Source: Pseudomonadota bacterium
Lineage (GTDB): Bacteria; Pseudomonadota; Gammaproteobacteria; Pseudomonadales; Cellvibrionaceae
Direction: 5' to 3'
Assembly: GCA_023416875.1 (NCBI GenBank)
Contig: JAEZGT010000225.1
Coordinates: 1-6,541 of the forward strand
Length of the DNA stretch: 6,541 nt
Part shown: positions 1-6,134 of the stretch, in pieces
Numbering within the stretch: the stretch's first letter is position 1
Layout of the letters: the number at the start of each line of letters is the position of its first letter
The notes under the pieces: generated by a model
The model's database searches: none
Told to the model about the DNA's origin: nothing
The model's input: the letters and a program-made list of their open reading frames with translations, nothing else
Translations under genes and position numbers: made by a program

Positions 1-64
1 CACCAACAATGCTATAAAGAGCAGCTTTGTAAAAGCCAATTACCCCATGCACAGCGAGGCTTGC

Positions 65-241
65 ATGAAAATAAATTATCAAAAGGCAAGCCATTTCTTT
101 TTGATGCTCGGTCTGTTGCTGCTCGCCGTCAGCTATTTTCTGTTTAATTTTGAGCACCTTTTATTAAACCTGCTGATGTACACCATACTGACGGTGGGGT
201 TTGCGCTGAATTTGATTGCGGTGTTACGCAGCTTCCGGTAA
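65..241 (+). CDS. Small two-helix membrane protein, unknown function
   Basis: The product is 58 residues. I start it at the ATG at 65 because GAGG (56-59) lies five bases upstream; the in-frame ATG at 47 has no such site and would add only six polar residues. After a short basic N-terminus (MKINYQK) there are two hydrophobic stretches, about residues 9-27 and 31-53, with FNFEH between them, and the protein ends in RSFR. This is the pattern of a small inner-membrane hairpin protein with both ends probably cytoplasmic. I recognise no family. It lies upstream of the duplicated cassette on the same strand, with 171 bases to the first recognisable cassette reading frame, so co-transcription is uncertain. 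The continuous hydrophobic pattern and ribosome site favour a real gene. Confidence 0.6.
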   Translation: MKINYQKASHFFLMLGLLLLAVSYFLFNFEHLLLNLLMYTILTVGFALNLIAVLRSFR

Positions 242-304
242 ATCCAATCCCCCTGTTCCAGCACCCCAAGCGCAAACCACATCACACTTTTCAAAAACCG
301 CCGT

Positions 305-1252
305 ATGCAATCAGTGATTAGGTGCTCACTGACCTTTATCTGCCCCTACCTTCTAGCTCAACGAAGTCGTATAACGGCTGCGCAGCATAATAACGATCAG
401 GAGGAGGACGACAAGAGGTATGTTTTGCTATGCAGTGCCGCAGTATTGCTGGCGGCTTGTGGGGGTCAGGAGCCGGTGGGAACCACATCCAGTAGCTCAT
501 CCAGTTCCAACAGCTCTTCGAGTTCAAGTTCCAGCAGTTCAAGCTCGAGTTCTAATTCGGGGTCCACCAGTTCCAGCTCAACTTCAAGCTCAGGCCTTTC
601 GAGTTCGAGCAGCTCCAGTTCCAGCGGTTCTGGTGACGGCGAGCTTGTCCCGGGGGCACTGACAAACGCGGTTTGGGAATTGCGTTATGTGGAAAATGAG
701 CTTGGCATCCGCCGGGCCAGCAATATTCCGATGACGTTGCGTTTTGATGAAGACAGACAATTGGAAGGCACCACGGCTTGCGGGTCTTTTTCTGCGAGTT
801 ATTGGGTTCGCCACGGCGCTATGGGTTTTGATCAAGCGCCTGAGGTGCCGCTCAATTGCGTGCCGAATCCCTGGTCGTTGTTGGAGCGGGATTATTATGC
901 CGCGTTAAACAATGTGGCCCGTTTTGCCGCCAGTGAATCCGAGCTGAAATTATTTACCAGCAACAATTCCACTGTCGTTTACGAGCCCGCTGGAATTAAA
1001 TGCGCAACGCCGAAATTCGTCGACGGTGAAGCCACTCAGAATCTGTCGCCACCTTGGAGTCCGGTAACTGTGTTGCTGACGGCGAATGAGGTTTCTGATG
1101 AATTTATTCAGCGCCTGCAGACGGATTACCCCGATTTGGAAGTTCGCAGTGCGGACGCTTGTGGGCCAGGCCAGATTGTCGTATCGGTCAATCGCATTAC
1201 GTTGCAATATCTGCGCTGCCGCAGCGATATCTCCACCATCACTTACCAATGA
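305..1252 (+). CDS. PolySer-linked META-domain lipoprotein, copy 1 (start codon altered)
   Basis: From the only in-frame upstream ATG (305) the product is 315 residues, but residues 1-36 look like translated leader: no ribosome site precedes 305, and QEEDDKR is simply the Shine-Dalgarno region read as protein. The real N-terminus probably lies near residue 37 (AAG, 413) or a TTG at 425. What follows is a lipoprotein signal with lipobox LAAC (Cys52), a 48-residue serine-rich tether (62-109), then GDGE and a META/HslJ-like domain (VWELRYV, TLRF, a Cys in TTACGSF, a second Cys in PLNC, ERDYYAALNNVARF). The C-terminal 65 residues carry two more Cys (ACGPG, LRC). Expected location is periplasmic or surface, membrane-anchored; META proteins such as HslJ are small beta-rich envelope proteins of poorly defined role. 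The gene ends 19 bases before its DUF1552-like neighbour, so they form an operon. The frame is otherwise intact. Confidence 0.75.
   Translation: MQSVIRCSLTFICPYLLAQRSRITAAQHNNDQEEDDKRYVLLCSAAVLLAACGGQEPVGTTSSSSSSSNSSSSSSSSSSSSSSNSGSTSSSSTSSSGLSSSSSSSSSGSGDGELVPGALTNAVWELRYVENELGIRRASNIPMTLRFDEDRQLEGTTACGSFSASYWVRHGAMGFDQAPEVPLNCVPNPWSLLERDYYAALNNVARFAASESELKLFTSNNSTVVYEPAGIKCATPKFVDGEATQNLSPPWSPVTVLLTANEVSDEFIQRLQTDYPDLEVRSADACGPGQIVVSVNRITLQYLRCRSDISTITYQ
311..332 (+). terminator. Weak hairpin between small membrane protein and copy-1 cassette
   Basis: TCAGTGA (311-317) pairs perfectly with TCACTGA (326-332) around an eight-base loop, followed by CCTTTATCT. It could end transcription of the small gene at 65-241. 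Part of it (from about 320) aligns with the right arm of the much stronger hairpin before copy 2, so a structured element may belong to the duplicated unit. The poor T tract keeps confidence low. Confidence 0.3.
346..375 (+). promoter_or_regulatory. Candidate promoter, cassette copy 1
   Basis: TATAAC at 370-375 resembles a -10 box. CTACC at 346-350 begins exactly 24 bases before it, the same distance as in copy 2 (CTACC 2404, TATAAA 2428). The -35 candidate (TACCTT) is poor against the sigma-70 consensus. The main support is conservation of both elements and their spacing between the diverged copies. Confidence 0.35.
399..407 (+). promoter_or_regulatory. Strong Shine-Dalgarno site before a lost start codon
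   Basis: AGGAGGAGG here is a near-ideal ribosome binding site. The codon at the expected distance (413-415) is AAG, exactly where the aligned second copy has ATG. The site therefore marks where translation of the copy-1 lipoprotein once began, or still begins by a non-standard route. A second SD-like AAGAGG (413-418) lies six bases before an in-frame TTG at 425. Confidence 0.6.
488..631 (+). repeat. Polyserine linker coding tract, copy 1
   Basis: This stretch encodes 48 residues that are almost all Ser, with a few Asn, Gly, Thr and one Leu. Both Ser codon families (TCN and AGY) are mixed without a fixed DNA period, so the tract is conserved as protein rather than as a simple microsatellite. 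Such tethers are typical of exported Cellvibrionaceae proteins. Confidence 0.85.
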
Positions 1253-1271
1253 GCATGCAGGGAATCAGCCT

Positions 1272-2327
1272 ATGAAAACGCTTTCTACCCAAAACTGGAC
1301 GCGCCGTCGAGTGCTGCAAGCTACAGCGCTGAGTGCGGGCCTCACGCCATTTATGCCGATTAATGCCTTACCAGCGCCGCCGCGCAAGCGGGTTATTTTT
1401 GTGTACACGCCGCTGGGCGCACCCAACGAATTATGGCAGCCGCGAGGGTGCGGTGAGGCCATGAGCTTGCCCTTTGCCTCCGCGCCGCTGGCGCCGGTAA
1501 AGCAACACTGCACATTTTTGACAAATTTCCATATGCCAGATGGCGGCTTCGGACACATGAAAAGAGTGCTCGGAGGTGGATTCGACGAGGCTCACGCAAC
1601 TACTTTGGATATTCATCTGGGAGCAGCGCTGCGCGACAATGTACAAGTGCCAAATCTTCATTTGGGCGCACATGCAAAATTTGAGTCGATTAGCGCGAAA
1701 GACCTCGAGACCATCGGCTTTGCGAGCAGCGCGGCTGCGGTATACGGCCACTTCTTCAACGAAACCAACGACGACACGCCCATTGATCGTAAATTCCGCG
1801 CGGCGTTGCCATCATTCCCCGCGACCGATTTCGACACTGAAGTGGATCTGCAGATAGAACTGAGCGCGCTCGCCCTAAGTCGCAACGTCACTAATGTGGT
1901 TACGCTCATGTGGGGCGAGCAACAGGGGGAGTTTTATTTACCCGAGTCTTTTACTGAAATCCGCAGCGATTTCCACTCGGCGATTCATACCGCGAGTCGG
2001 CAATCCTATGCCATATTCCGGGCTTACCTGTCTGCCAAGCTCGCCTATTTAATTCAGTTGCTTGAGGTAATGCGCGATGAAGACAATCGGAGTTTGCTTG
2101 AAACCACGCTGGTTGTGCACGTCTCCGATCAAGGCGATGGCGATAATCACGACGGCACCAATCCTCCCTATTTTATTGCCGGCAGCAAAAATCTCTTTCG
2201 TAATGGCGCTGTCGTAAACGCAGGCGGCGCCTCCCAATACGACTTGATGGATACCATCGCGGAGGCGTACGGGTTGCAAGGGGTGCAGTACGGAACGAAA
2301 AAAATCGAGGGGCTGACCAGGGTTTAA
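1272..2327 (+). CDS. Tat-exported DUF1552-like protein, copy 1
   Basis: The product is 351 residues. I choose the ATG at 1272 because the Tat signal starts just after it, GGGAA lies upstream, and copy 2 starts at the same place; the longer frame from 1086 overlaps the lipoprotein gene and is rejected. The signal has the twin-arginine motif TRRRVLQ (10-16) and a hydrophobic run ending near NALPA, so the protein is probably exported folded. RKRVIFVYTPLGA (38-50), APLAPVK, TLDIHLGAAL...VPNLHLG (111-132), LLETTLVVHVSDQGDGDNH (275-293) and PYFIAG (299-304) follow the DUF1552 pattern, a family of secreted proteins of unknown function. Family members are usually about 400-450 residues, so this one is short. 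The family's HxxSHH-like motif appears reduced to FHSAIH (234-239). It is the second gene of the copy-1 operon and is followed by a terminator-like hairpin. Confidence 0.8.
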   Translation: MKTLSTQNWTRRRVLQATALSAGLTPFMPINALPAPPRKRVIFVYTPLGAPNELWQPRGCGEAMSLPFASAPLAPVKQHCTFLTNFHMPDGGFGHMKRVLGGGFDEAHATTLDIHLGAALRDNVQVPNLHLGAHAKFESISAKDLETIGFASSAAAVYGHFFNETNDDTPIDRKFRAALPSFPATDFDTEVDLQIELSALALSRNVTNVVTLMWGEQQGEFYLPESFTEIRSDFHSAIHTASRQSYAIFRAYLSAKLAYLIQLLEVMRDEDNRSLLETTLVVHVSDQGDGDNHDGTNPPYFIAGSKNLFRNGAVVNAGGASQYDLMDTIAEAYGLQGVQYGTKKIEGLTRV

Positions 2328-2359
2328 TCTTCCAACCGAGTCACATTTCTCTGAGCCAC

Positions 2360-2384
2360 AGCCCCTTTTCAGCGAAGAGGGGCT
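2360..2384 (+). terminator. Intrinsic terminator-like hairpin between the two cassettes
   Basis: AGCCCCTTTTC (2360-2370) pairs with GAAGAGGGGCT (2374-2384) over 11 positions with one G-T wobble, around the loop AGC. The following CATTCACATTTCTTA is only moderately T-rich. It lies 33 bases after the copy-1 DUF1552-like stop and probably separates the two operons. A 10-base direct repeat, TCACATTTCT, flanks it at 2341-2350 and 2388-2397. Confidence 0.6.
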
Positions 2385-2403
2385 CATTCACATTTCTTAG
2401 TGG

Positions 2404-2433
2404 CTACCCTCCTGCACCACAACATCGTATAAA
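2404..2433 (+). promoter_or_regulatory. Candidate promoter, cassette copy 2
   Basis: TATAAA (2428-2433) preceded by TCG, with CTACC starting 24 bases before it, matches the equivalent block of copy 1 without a gap through to the start codon. The -35 match is weak. Conservation across the duplication is the main evidence. Confidence 0.35.
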
Positions 2434-2470
2434 TGCCCCTCAGCACAATAATGATTAGATTGGAGACGGC

Positions 2471-3232
2471 ATGAAGTATGTTTTGCTTTGCAGCACCCTG
2501 GCTTTGCTGACGGCGTGTGGGGGGCAGGAGCCAGAGGATAGCAGCTCGAGCAGCTCCTCAAGTTCCAGTAGTTCGAATTCCAGTTCGAGTAGTTCGAGTT
2601 CAAGTAGCTCCGGCAACCCTGGCGACGGCGAGCTGGCCCCAGGAGCGCTGACCAACCCGGTTTGGGAGCTGCGCTATGTGGAAACCGAGTTTGGTGTTCG
2701 CCGGGCCAGCAATATTCCCGTTACATTGAAATTCACCGAAGACAGGGAGCTACAAGGCTCTACTGTCTGCGGTACGTTTTCCTCTACTTATTGGGTGCGC
2801 CACGGGGCTATGGGCATTGCCAATGAGCAGGAATTGCCGCTCAACTGTGAAAATGCGCCTAATTTACTGGTGGAGCGGGAATATTACGCGGATCTGAAAA
2901 AGGTTGTGCGTTTTGCCGCTGACGAGTCACAGCTGAAATTATTTACGAGCAATAACTCAACCGTTCTTTACGAGACTGCGACCGCTAAGTGCGCGAACCC
3001 TATCGCAATTGCAAGCGTAACGACGGAAGCGCCTCCGAGTGTAATCGTCGCGACATTAAAAACGAATAAACCTACCGATGAATTAGTTGCACGTTTGCTT
3101 GCGGATTACCCTGATTTGGAATTCGACAGCTCTGATGAGTGCGGCCCGGGTGAAATTATTGTCTCTGTCAATCGCGTGACCCTGGAGTATCTGCGCTGCG
3201 ACAGCGATATCACCGCCATCACTCTCCAATAA
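2471..3232 (+). CDS. PolySer-linked META-domain lipoprotein, copy 2
   Basis: The product is 253 residues, with GGAG (2462-2465) five bases before the ATG. The lipoprotein signal has lipobox LTAC with Cys16 as the lipidation site. Residues 24-47 are Ser with one Asn, half the copy-1 tether. A META/HslJ-like domain spans about 62-172: VWELRYV, TLKF, Cys100 in STVCGTF, YWVRHGAMG, Cys126 in PLNC, EREYYADLKKVVRF. META domains commonly keep a conserved Cys in the equivalent early position. Residues 190-253 form a separate small domain with Cys224 and Cys243, possibly a disulfide. Predicted to be membrane-anchored and exposed in the periplasm or at the surface; the activity is unknown. The DUF1552-like gene starts 22 bases later, so the two should be co-expressed. 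By eye about two thirds of the residues after the linker match copy 1. This copy has an intact start, unlike copy 1. Confidence 0.85.
   Translation: MKYVLLCSTLALLTACGGQEPEDSSSSSSSSSSSSNSSSSSSSSSSSGNPGDGELAPGALTNPVWELRYVETEFGVRRASNIPVTLKFTEDRELQGSTVCGTFSSTYWVRHGAMGIANEQELPLNCENAPNLLVEREYYADLKKVVRFAADESQLKLFTSNNSTVLYETATAKCANPIAIASVTTEAPPSVIVATLKTNKPTDELVARLLADYPDLEFDSSDECGPGEIIVSVNRVTLEYLRCDSDITAITLQ
2540..2611 (+). repeat. Polyserine linker coding tract, copy 2
   Basis: The tract encodes 23 serines and one Asn (residues 24-47) with mixed AGC, AGT, TCG, TCC and TCA codons. It is exactly half the length of the copy-1 linker, while the domains on either side align well, so tether length has drifted or been selected separately from the domains. 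Confidence 0.85.
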
Positions 3233-3254
3233 TCAGTCTGCCGGGAAACAGTCT

Positions 3255-4325
3255 ATGAAAATGCTTTCTACTCAAAACTGGACACGCCGCCGACTGCTGC
3301 AAGCGACCGCGCTTAGCACCGGCATTGCGCCATTTATGCCGATTCATGCCTTGCCGGCACCACCGCGCAAGCGCGTTATCTTTGTGTATACCCCCTTGGG
3401 CGCGCGTCGCGATCAATGGGAGCCGAGCGGTTGTGGTGCCGCCATTCGCTTGGGCGTTGCATCCGCACCGCTTGCGCCGATAAAACATCACTGCCTATTT
3501 TTAAATAATTTATATGTGCATAACGGCGGCCAGGGACTTTCGCAAAAAGTTCTCGGCGGCGCCTTTCTTGATAACCGACGCAAAACCACCTTAGACATTC
3601 TGCTCGGCGAAGCCCTGAGCGAAAACGTGCAAATTCCGAATCTGTTTTTGGCCACGCATATACTTCCAGGCAATGCTGTTGTCAGCATGAAGGATTTCAA
3701 CGCTGCGTCCTATTATCGCAGCTCGGCCACTGCCTATCAGGAGCTATTCAACACGGACAGCGCTGAGGCCACCCCCGTCGATAATAAATTCCGCGCTGAG
3801 CTGGCCGCCACGCCAGACACAACAAATTTCGATAAAGAAGCGGATTTACAGATCGAGTTGAGCGCCTTGGCGTTAAGTCGCAATCTCACCAACGCAGTCA
3901 CCTTGATGTGGGGCGATACGGATGGGGAATTTTTCTTACCGAATTCCTTTCCGGAATTTGAAGGCATGAGCTATCACCAGGCAGTTCATACCTCGCCTCG
4001 ACACTACGCCATATTCCGCGCTTACCTGTCTGCCAAGTTCACTTATCTGGTGCAGTTACTGGAGGTGATGCGGGACGAAAACAATCAAAGTCTGCTCGAC
4101 TCAACGTTGGTGGTGCATGTTACCGACCAGGGCGATGGCGACACTCACTCCAGCGAGCATGGCCCTTATTTTATGGCCGGCGGCAAAACTCTGTTCCGCA
4201 ATGGCGTGGTACTGGACGCTGCCCGCGCAACGCAGATGGATTTGATGGATACCATCGCAGCGGCGTATGGATTGCAGGACGTGAAGTTTGGCGAGAAGAC
4301 AATTGAGGGATTAACGCTGGCTTAA
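3255..4325 (+). CDS. Tat-exported DUF1552-like protein, copy 2
   Basis: The product is 356 residues with a GGGAAA ribosome site a few bases before the ATG. The N-terminus is a twin-arginine signal (TRRRLLQATAL, 10-20) ending near HALPA, so a folded protein is probably exported. RKRVIFVYTPLGA (38-50) is identical to copy 1. Other shared blocks are TLDILLGEAL...IPNL (112-130), EADLQIELSALALSRN (195-210), YAIFRAYLSAK (251-261), LVVHVTDQGDGDTH (285-298) and PYFMAGG (304-310). These place it in or near DUF1552, secreted proteins of unknown function often found beside DUF1592-type proteins; none is visible here. The DUF1552 HxxSHH-like site is reduced to YHQAVH (240-245). The section between about 85 and 175 differs most from copy 1, so any specificity difference probably lies there. 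It is second in the operon after the META lipoprotein and ends just before a strong terminator. Confidence 0.82.
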   Translation: MKMLSTQNWTRRRLLQATALSTGIAPFMPIHALPAPPRKRVIFVYTPLGARRDQWEPSGCGAAIRLGVASAPLAPIKHHCLFLNNLYVHNGGQGLSQKVLGGAFLDNRRKTTLDILLGEALSENVQIPNLFLATHILPGNAVVSMKDFNAASYYRSSATAYQELFNTDSAEATPVDNKFRAELAATPDTTNFDKEADLQIELSALALSRNLTNAVTLMWGDTDGEFFLPNSFPEFEGMSYHQAVHTSPRHYAIFRAYLSAKFTYLVQLLEVMRDENNQSLLDSTLVVHVTDQGDGDTHSSEHGPYFMAGGKTLFRNGVVLDAARATQMDLMDTIAAAYGLQDVKFGEKTIEGLTLA

Positions 4326-4334
4326 AGAAATTAA

Positions 4335-4357
4335 TCCGGGCGGATGCTCCGCCCGGA
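4335..4357. terminator. Bidirectional intrinsic terminator between convergent genes
   Basis: TCCGGGCGGA (4335-4344) and TCCGCCCGGA (4348-4357) form a perfect 10-bp stem with a TGC loop. Plus-strand readthrough meets GTTTATTCTTCT; minus-strand readthrough meets TTAATTTCTTT. It lies in the 42-base gap between the converging DUF1552-like and SIMPL genes, so it can end both transcripts. Confidence 0.8.
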
Positions 4358-4367
4358 GTTTATTCTT

Positions 4368-5087
4368 CTACTTAATTCGGAACATCACATTGATTGTCTG
4401 TCCGACGGTGATCGTTTCCGGCGCAAACATAATGGTTTCGTAACTGCCCGCCGATGTTTTAAAGGCCATAGTTCTTGCAGAACCCGCACCAAAATCCGCC
4501 ACAAAATCACCAAACGACGACACTTGGGAAATTGCAAACACCGATTGAATTTTGCTGCCCAGGCCATTGGCCATGGCGGTAGCTTTTTCTCTGGCATCCG
4601 CACCCGCTTCTGCAATCAATTCTGCTTCGACAGCTTTGCGATTGGAGATATCAAAATCTGCGCGCACGCCGGAGACATTATTGGTGGCGATGAGATTGCC
4701 CATGATTTCCGGATATTGCGCCAGATTGTCGAGTTTAATGGTCATGGAGCGGGTGACTTCGTAGCCGAGAATTTCCAGCGCGTTGAATTCCGGGTCGCGT
4801 CTGCGGGTGGTGGATTTGTTGATGTCCGTCGCTTCAATATTTTCTTTGCTCACGCCGTATTTGGTCAGGATATCAGTTACCTGATTAGTGGTGACGTTGA
4901 TGGTTTTGAGAGCCTGGTCGGATTCTTTTTCAAAGGCCATGACGGTCAGGTATACGGTCGCCATATCCGGTTTAATTTTTTTCTCGGCAGAGCCATTGGC
5001 GACAACAAAAGGGAAATTCGGCAGATCAGCGGCAATGGCGCCGCAGGAAATCAGACATGACAGGATCAACACGGCGATTTTGTTCAT
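4368..5087 (-). CDS. SIMPL (DUF541) domain envelope protein
   Basis: The product is 239 residues. I start it at the ATG at 5085-5087 because GGAGAG lies a few bases upstream and a signal peptide (MNKIAVLILS...) begins there; the frame continues open to 5228, but that extension has no signal or ribosome site. Cleavage is likely after AIA or AIAA (18-20). LISC (12-15) also fits a lipobox, so lipidation is possible. The mature part has the SIMPL features: GSAEKKIKPDMATVYLTV (32-49), a helix with SDQALKTINVTTNQVTDIL, GYEVTRSMTIKLDNL (108-122), VSGVRADFDIS (138-148), then EAELIAEAGADAREKATAMANGLGSKI (154-180) and a C-terminal strand INVMFRIK. The family includes periplasmic E. coli YggE, linked to oxidative stress; its mechanism is unclear. 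The gene converges on the duplicated cassette across a shared terminator and seems to stand alone, 214 bases from the next minus-strand gene. Confidence 0.88.
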   Translation of the reverse strand: MNKIAVLILSCLISCGAIAADLPNFPFVVANGSAEKKIKPDMATVYLTVMAFEKESDQALKTINVTTNQVTDILTKYGVSKENIEATDINKSTTRRRDPEFNALEILGYEVTRSMTIKLDNLAQYPEIMGNLIATNNVSGVRADFDISNRKAVEAELIAEAGADAREKATAMANGLGSKIQSVFAISQVSSFGDFVADFGAGSARTMAFKTSAGSYETIMFAPETITVGQTINVMFRIK

Positions 5088-5222
5088 GGGGCTCTCCAGA
5101 CAATGTGGCAAAAACATACCCGACTGTGCACGCGACGTGAGGGCGGGTACGGCTGCGCCGAGACTACAGGATTTTCTGCTGGGTATGAACCGTGGAGATG
5201 TAAGAATTCGTGCGGAAAAGAC

Positions 5223-5270
5223 GGGCACTCCCTGCCCTGTGCGTTTTATTTAAGGCAGGAACCCCGTGCC
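5223..5270 (-). terminator. Two small hairpins downstream of the orphan lipoprotein gene
   Basis: Read on the minus strand, GGCA and TGCC at the ends of 5254-5270 pair around a GC-rich centre with a bulge. Next, GGGCA and TGCCC (5223-5237) form a 5-bp stem followed by GTCTTTT. They begin about 30 bases after the lipoprotein stop at 5302, so together they may act as a weak tandem terminator. Neither is strong alone. Confidence 0.35.
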
Positions 5271-5301
5271 TCTAACGACTAAATGACGAAAAATAAAGCC
5301 T

Positions 5302-6120
5302 CTATTTTTTGATGCTCTCCAGCTGCGCTGGGCTGGGTCCTATGTGAATCGGCGCCTTGCCCAAATTGGTGCCGCCACCCGTGTTGTCCAAGCCGCGAAA
5401 CCATTTGGCCGCGCGGCTGTAGGTATTGATGCTGGTATTTTTGCGGAACGCATCATGCTCGTCGCTCATCGGAAAATCCGTGCCTGCAAGCACAAACCAC
5501 TTCACGAAAATTTCGTCGGATTTTTCGGGAAAGTCGCCAATTTTTTCCACGTACCCCAACGGATTGGTGCCCACCACGGCAATTTCAGCTGCCTCGGAAT
5601 TGTTCACCATAATTTCGTAATACGCGCGCTGTTCCGGCTTGGTGAAATCCGCGCCGAGTTTTCGCGCGGGAGCCTGCATATCGCCAAACACCGATTTGCC
5701 CAAATAAATGGGATGTCCGAATACGGTGTTGATGGTGGGCGCGTAATCAGCAGTACGCGCGGTGATGGAATACATACCCACTTTGCCCGCCTCATCGGTC
5801 AACACCTGCAGATAAAAATACGGGTTCACGTACAAGTGTTCGATATAGGAGAAAGACTCCTCCACCTGTCGCGGCGGTGCGTGGCGGCGGATAATGGTAT
5901 TCGCAACGGTGACCGTGCGTGGGTGGGTAACCGCAGGCTCGCCAAAAACACTCTTGTACTCGCTGATATCCGTCTCGACTTTGAGAGCGTTCAATTTGGT
6001 ATCAAATTCCGCTTTGCGCTCGGCGCTCAGCGCAGGCGCGTCGTCATCACCTTTTTTGGAACAGGCGGTGGCGAAAACGGCAAGGGACAGGATCAGGGTG
6101 AGAAAAAATCGCATGGACAT
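5302..6120 (-). CDS. Predicted lipoprotein of unknown function
   Basis: The product is 272 residues if started at the ATG at 6118-6120 (MSMRFFLTLILSLAVFATAC). An in-frame ATG at 6144 would add a polar MTNNDRAT segment made from an upstream repeat unit, so I prefer the shorter form; the ribosome site (AGAG) is weak for both. Cys20 in ATAC fits a lipoprotein signal, followed by a charged tether (SKKGDDDAPA). The mature part has FGEPAV, a YLQVLTDEAGKVGMYSIT block, FGHPIYLGKSVFG, a YYEIMVNN block and a Gly-rich tail (GGGTNLG). The alternating FG-P, LGK and GKV..YS segments loosely recall the ETEC_3214-type uncharacterised proteins, but I cannot confirm this. No catalytic motif is evident. It is on the same strand as the SIMPL gene, 214 bases upstream of it with hairpins between, so it is probably transcribed separately. 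Confidence 0.75.
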   Translation of the reverse strand: MSMRFFLTLILSLAVFATACSKKGDDDAPALSAERKAEFDTKLNALKVETDISEYKSVFGEPAVTHPRTVTVANTIIRRHAPPRQVEESFSYIEHLYVNPYFYLQVLTDEAGKVGMYSITARTADYAPTINTVFGHPIYLGKSVFGDMQAPARKLGADFTKPEQRAYYEIMVNNSEAAEIAVVGTNPLGYVEKIGDFPEKSDEIFVKWFVLAGTDFPMSDEHDAFRKNTSINTYSRAAKWFRGLDNTGGGTNLGKAPIHIGPSPAQLESIKK

Positions 6121-6134
6121 AGTGGCTCTATCGT

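Noticed and set aside
420..662. ATG at 420 as the start behind the strong Shine-Dalgarno
   Set aside because: It is out of frame with the lipoprotein and gives a Pro/Val/Arg-rich peptide with no signal; copy 2 supports the other frame.
1086..1271. Longer N-terminus for the copy-1 DUF1552-like protein
   Set aside because: It overlaps the lipoprotein gene, and the Tat signal and the start of copy 2 both point to the ATG at 1272.
2455..2655. Minus-strand frame with Leu-Glu repeats
   Set aside because: It is the reverse complement of the polyserine tract, so the repeats are an artefact of serine codons.
305..4325. Assembly artefact or recent tandem duplication
   Set aside because: The copies differ throughout at DNA and protein level, with different linker lengths and different terminators.
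4344..5060. Plus-strand open frame of 238 codons opposite the SIMPL gene
   Set aside because: It is antisense to a gene with clear family motifs and signal peptide, has Phe-, His- and Arg-rich low-quality sequence, and has no ribosome site.
5088..5228. Longer N-terminus for the SIMPL protein
   Set aside because: The added residues have no signal features; the signal peptide and ribosome site fit the ATG at 5087.
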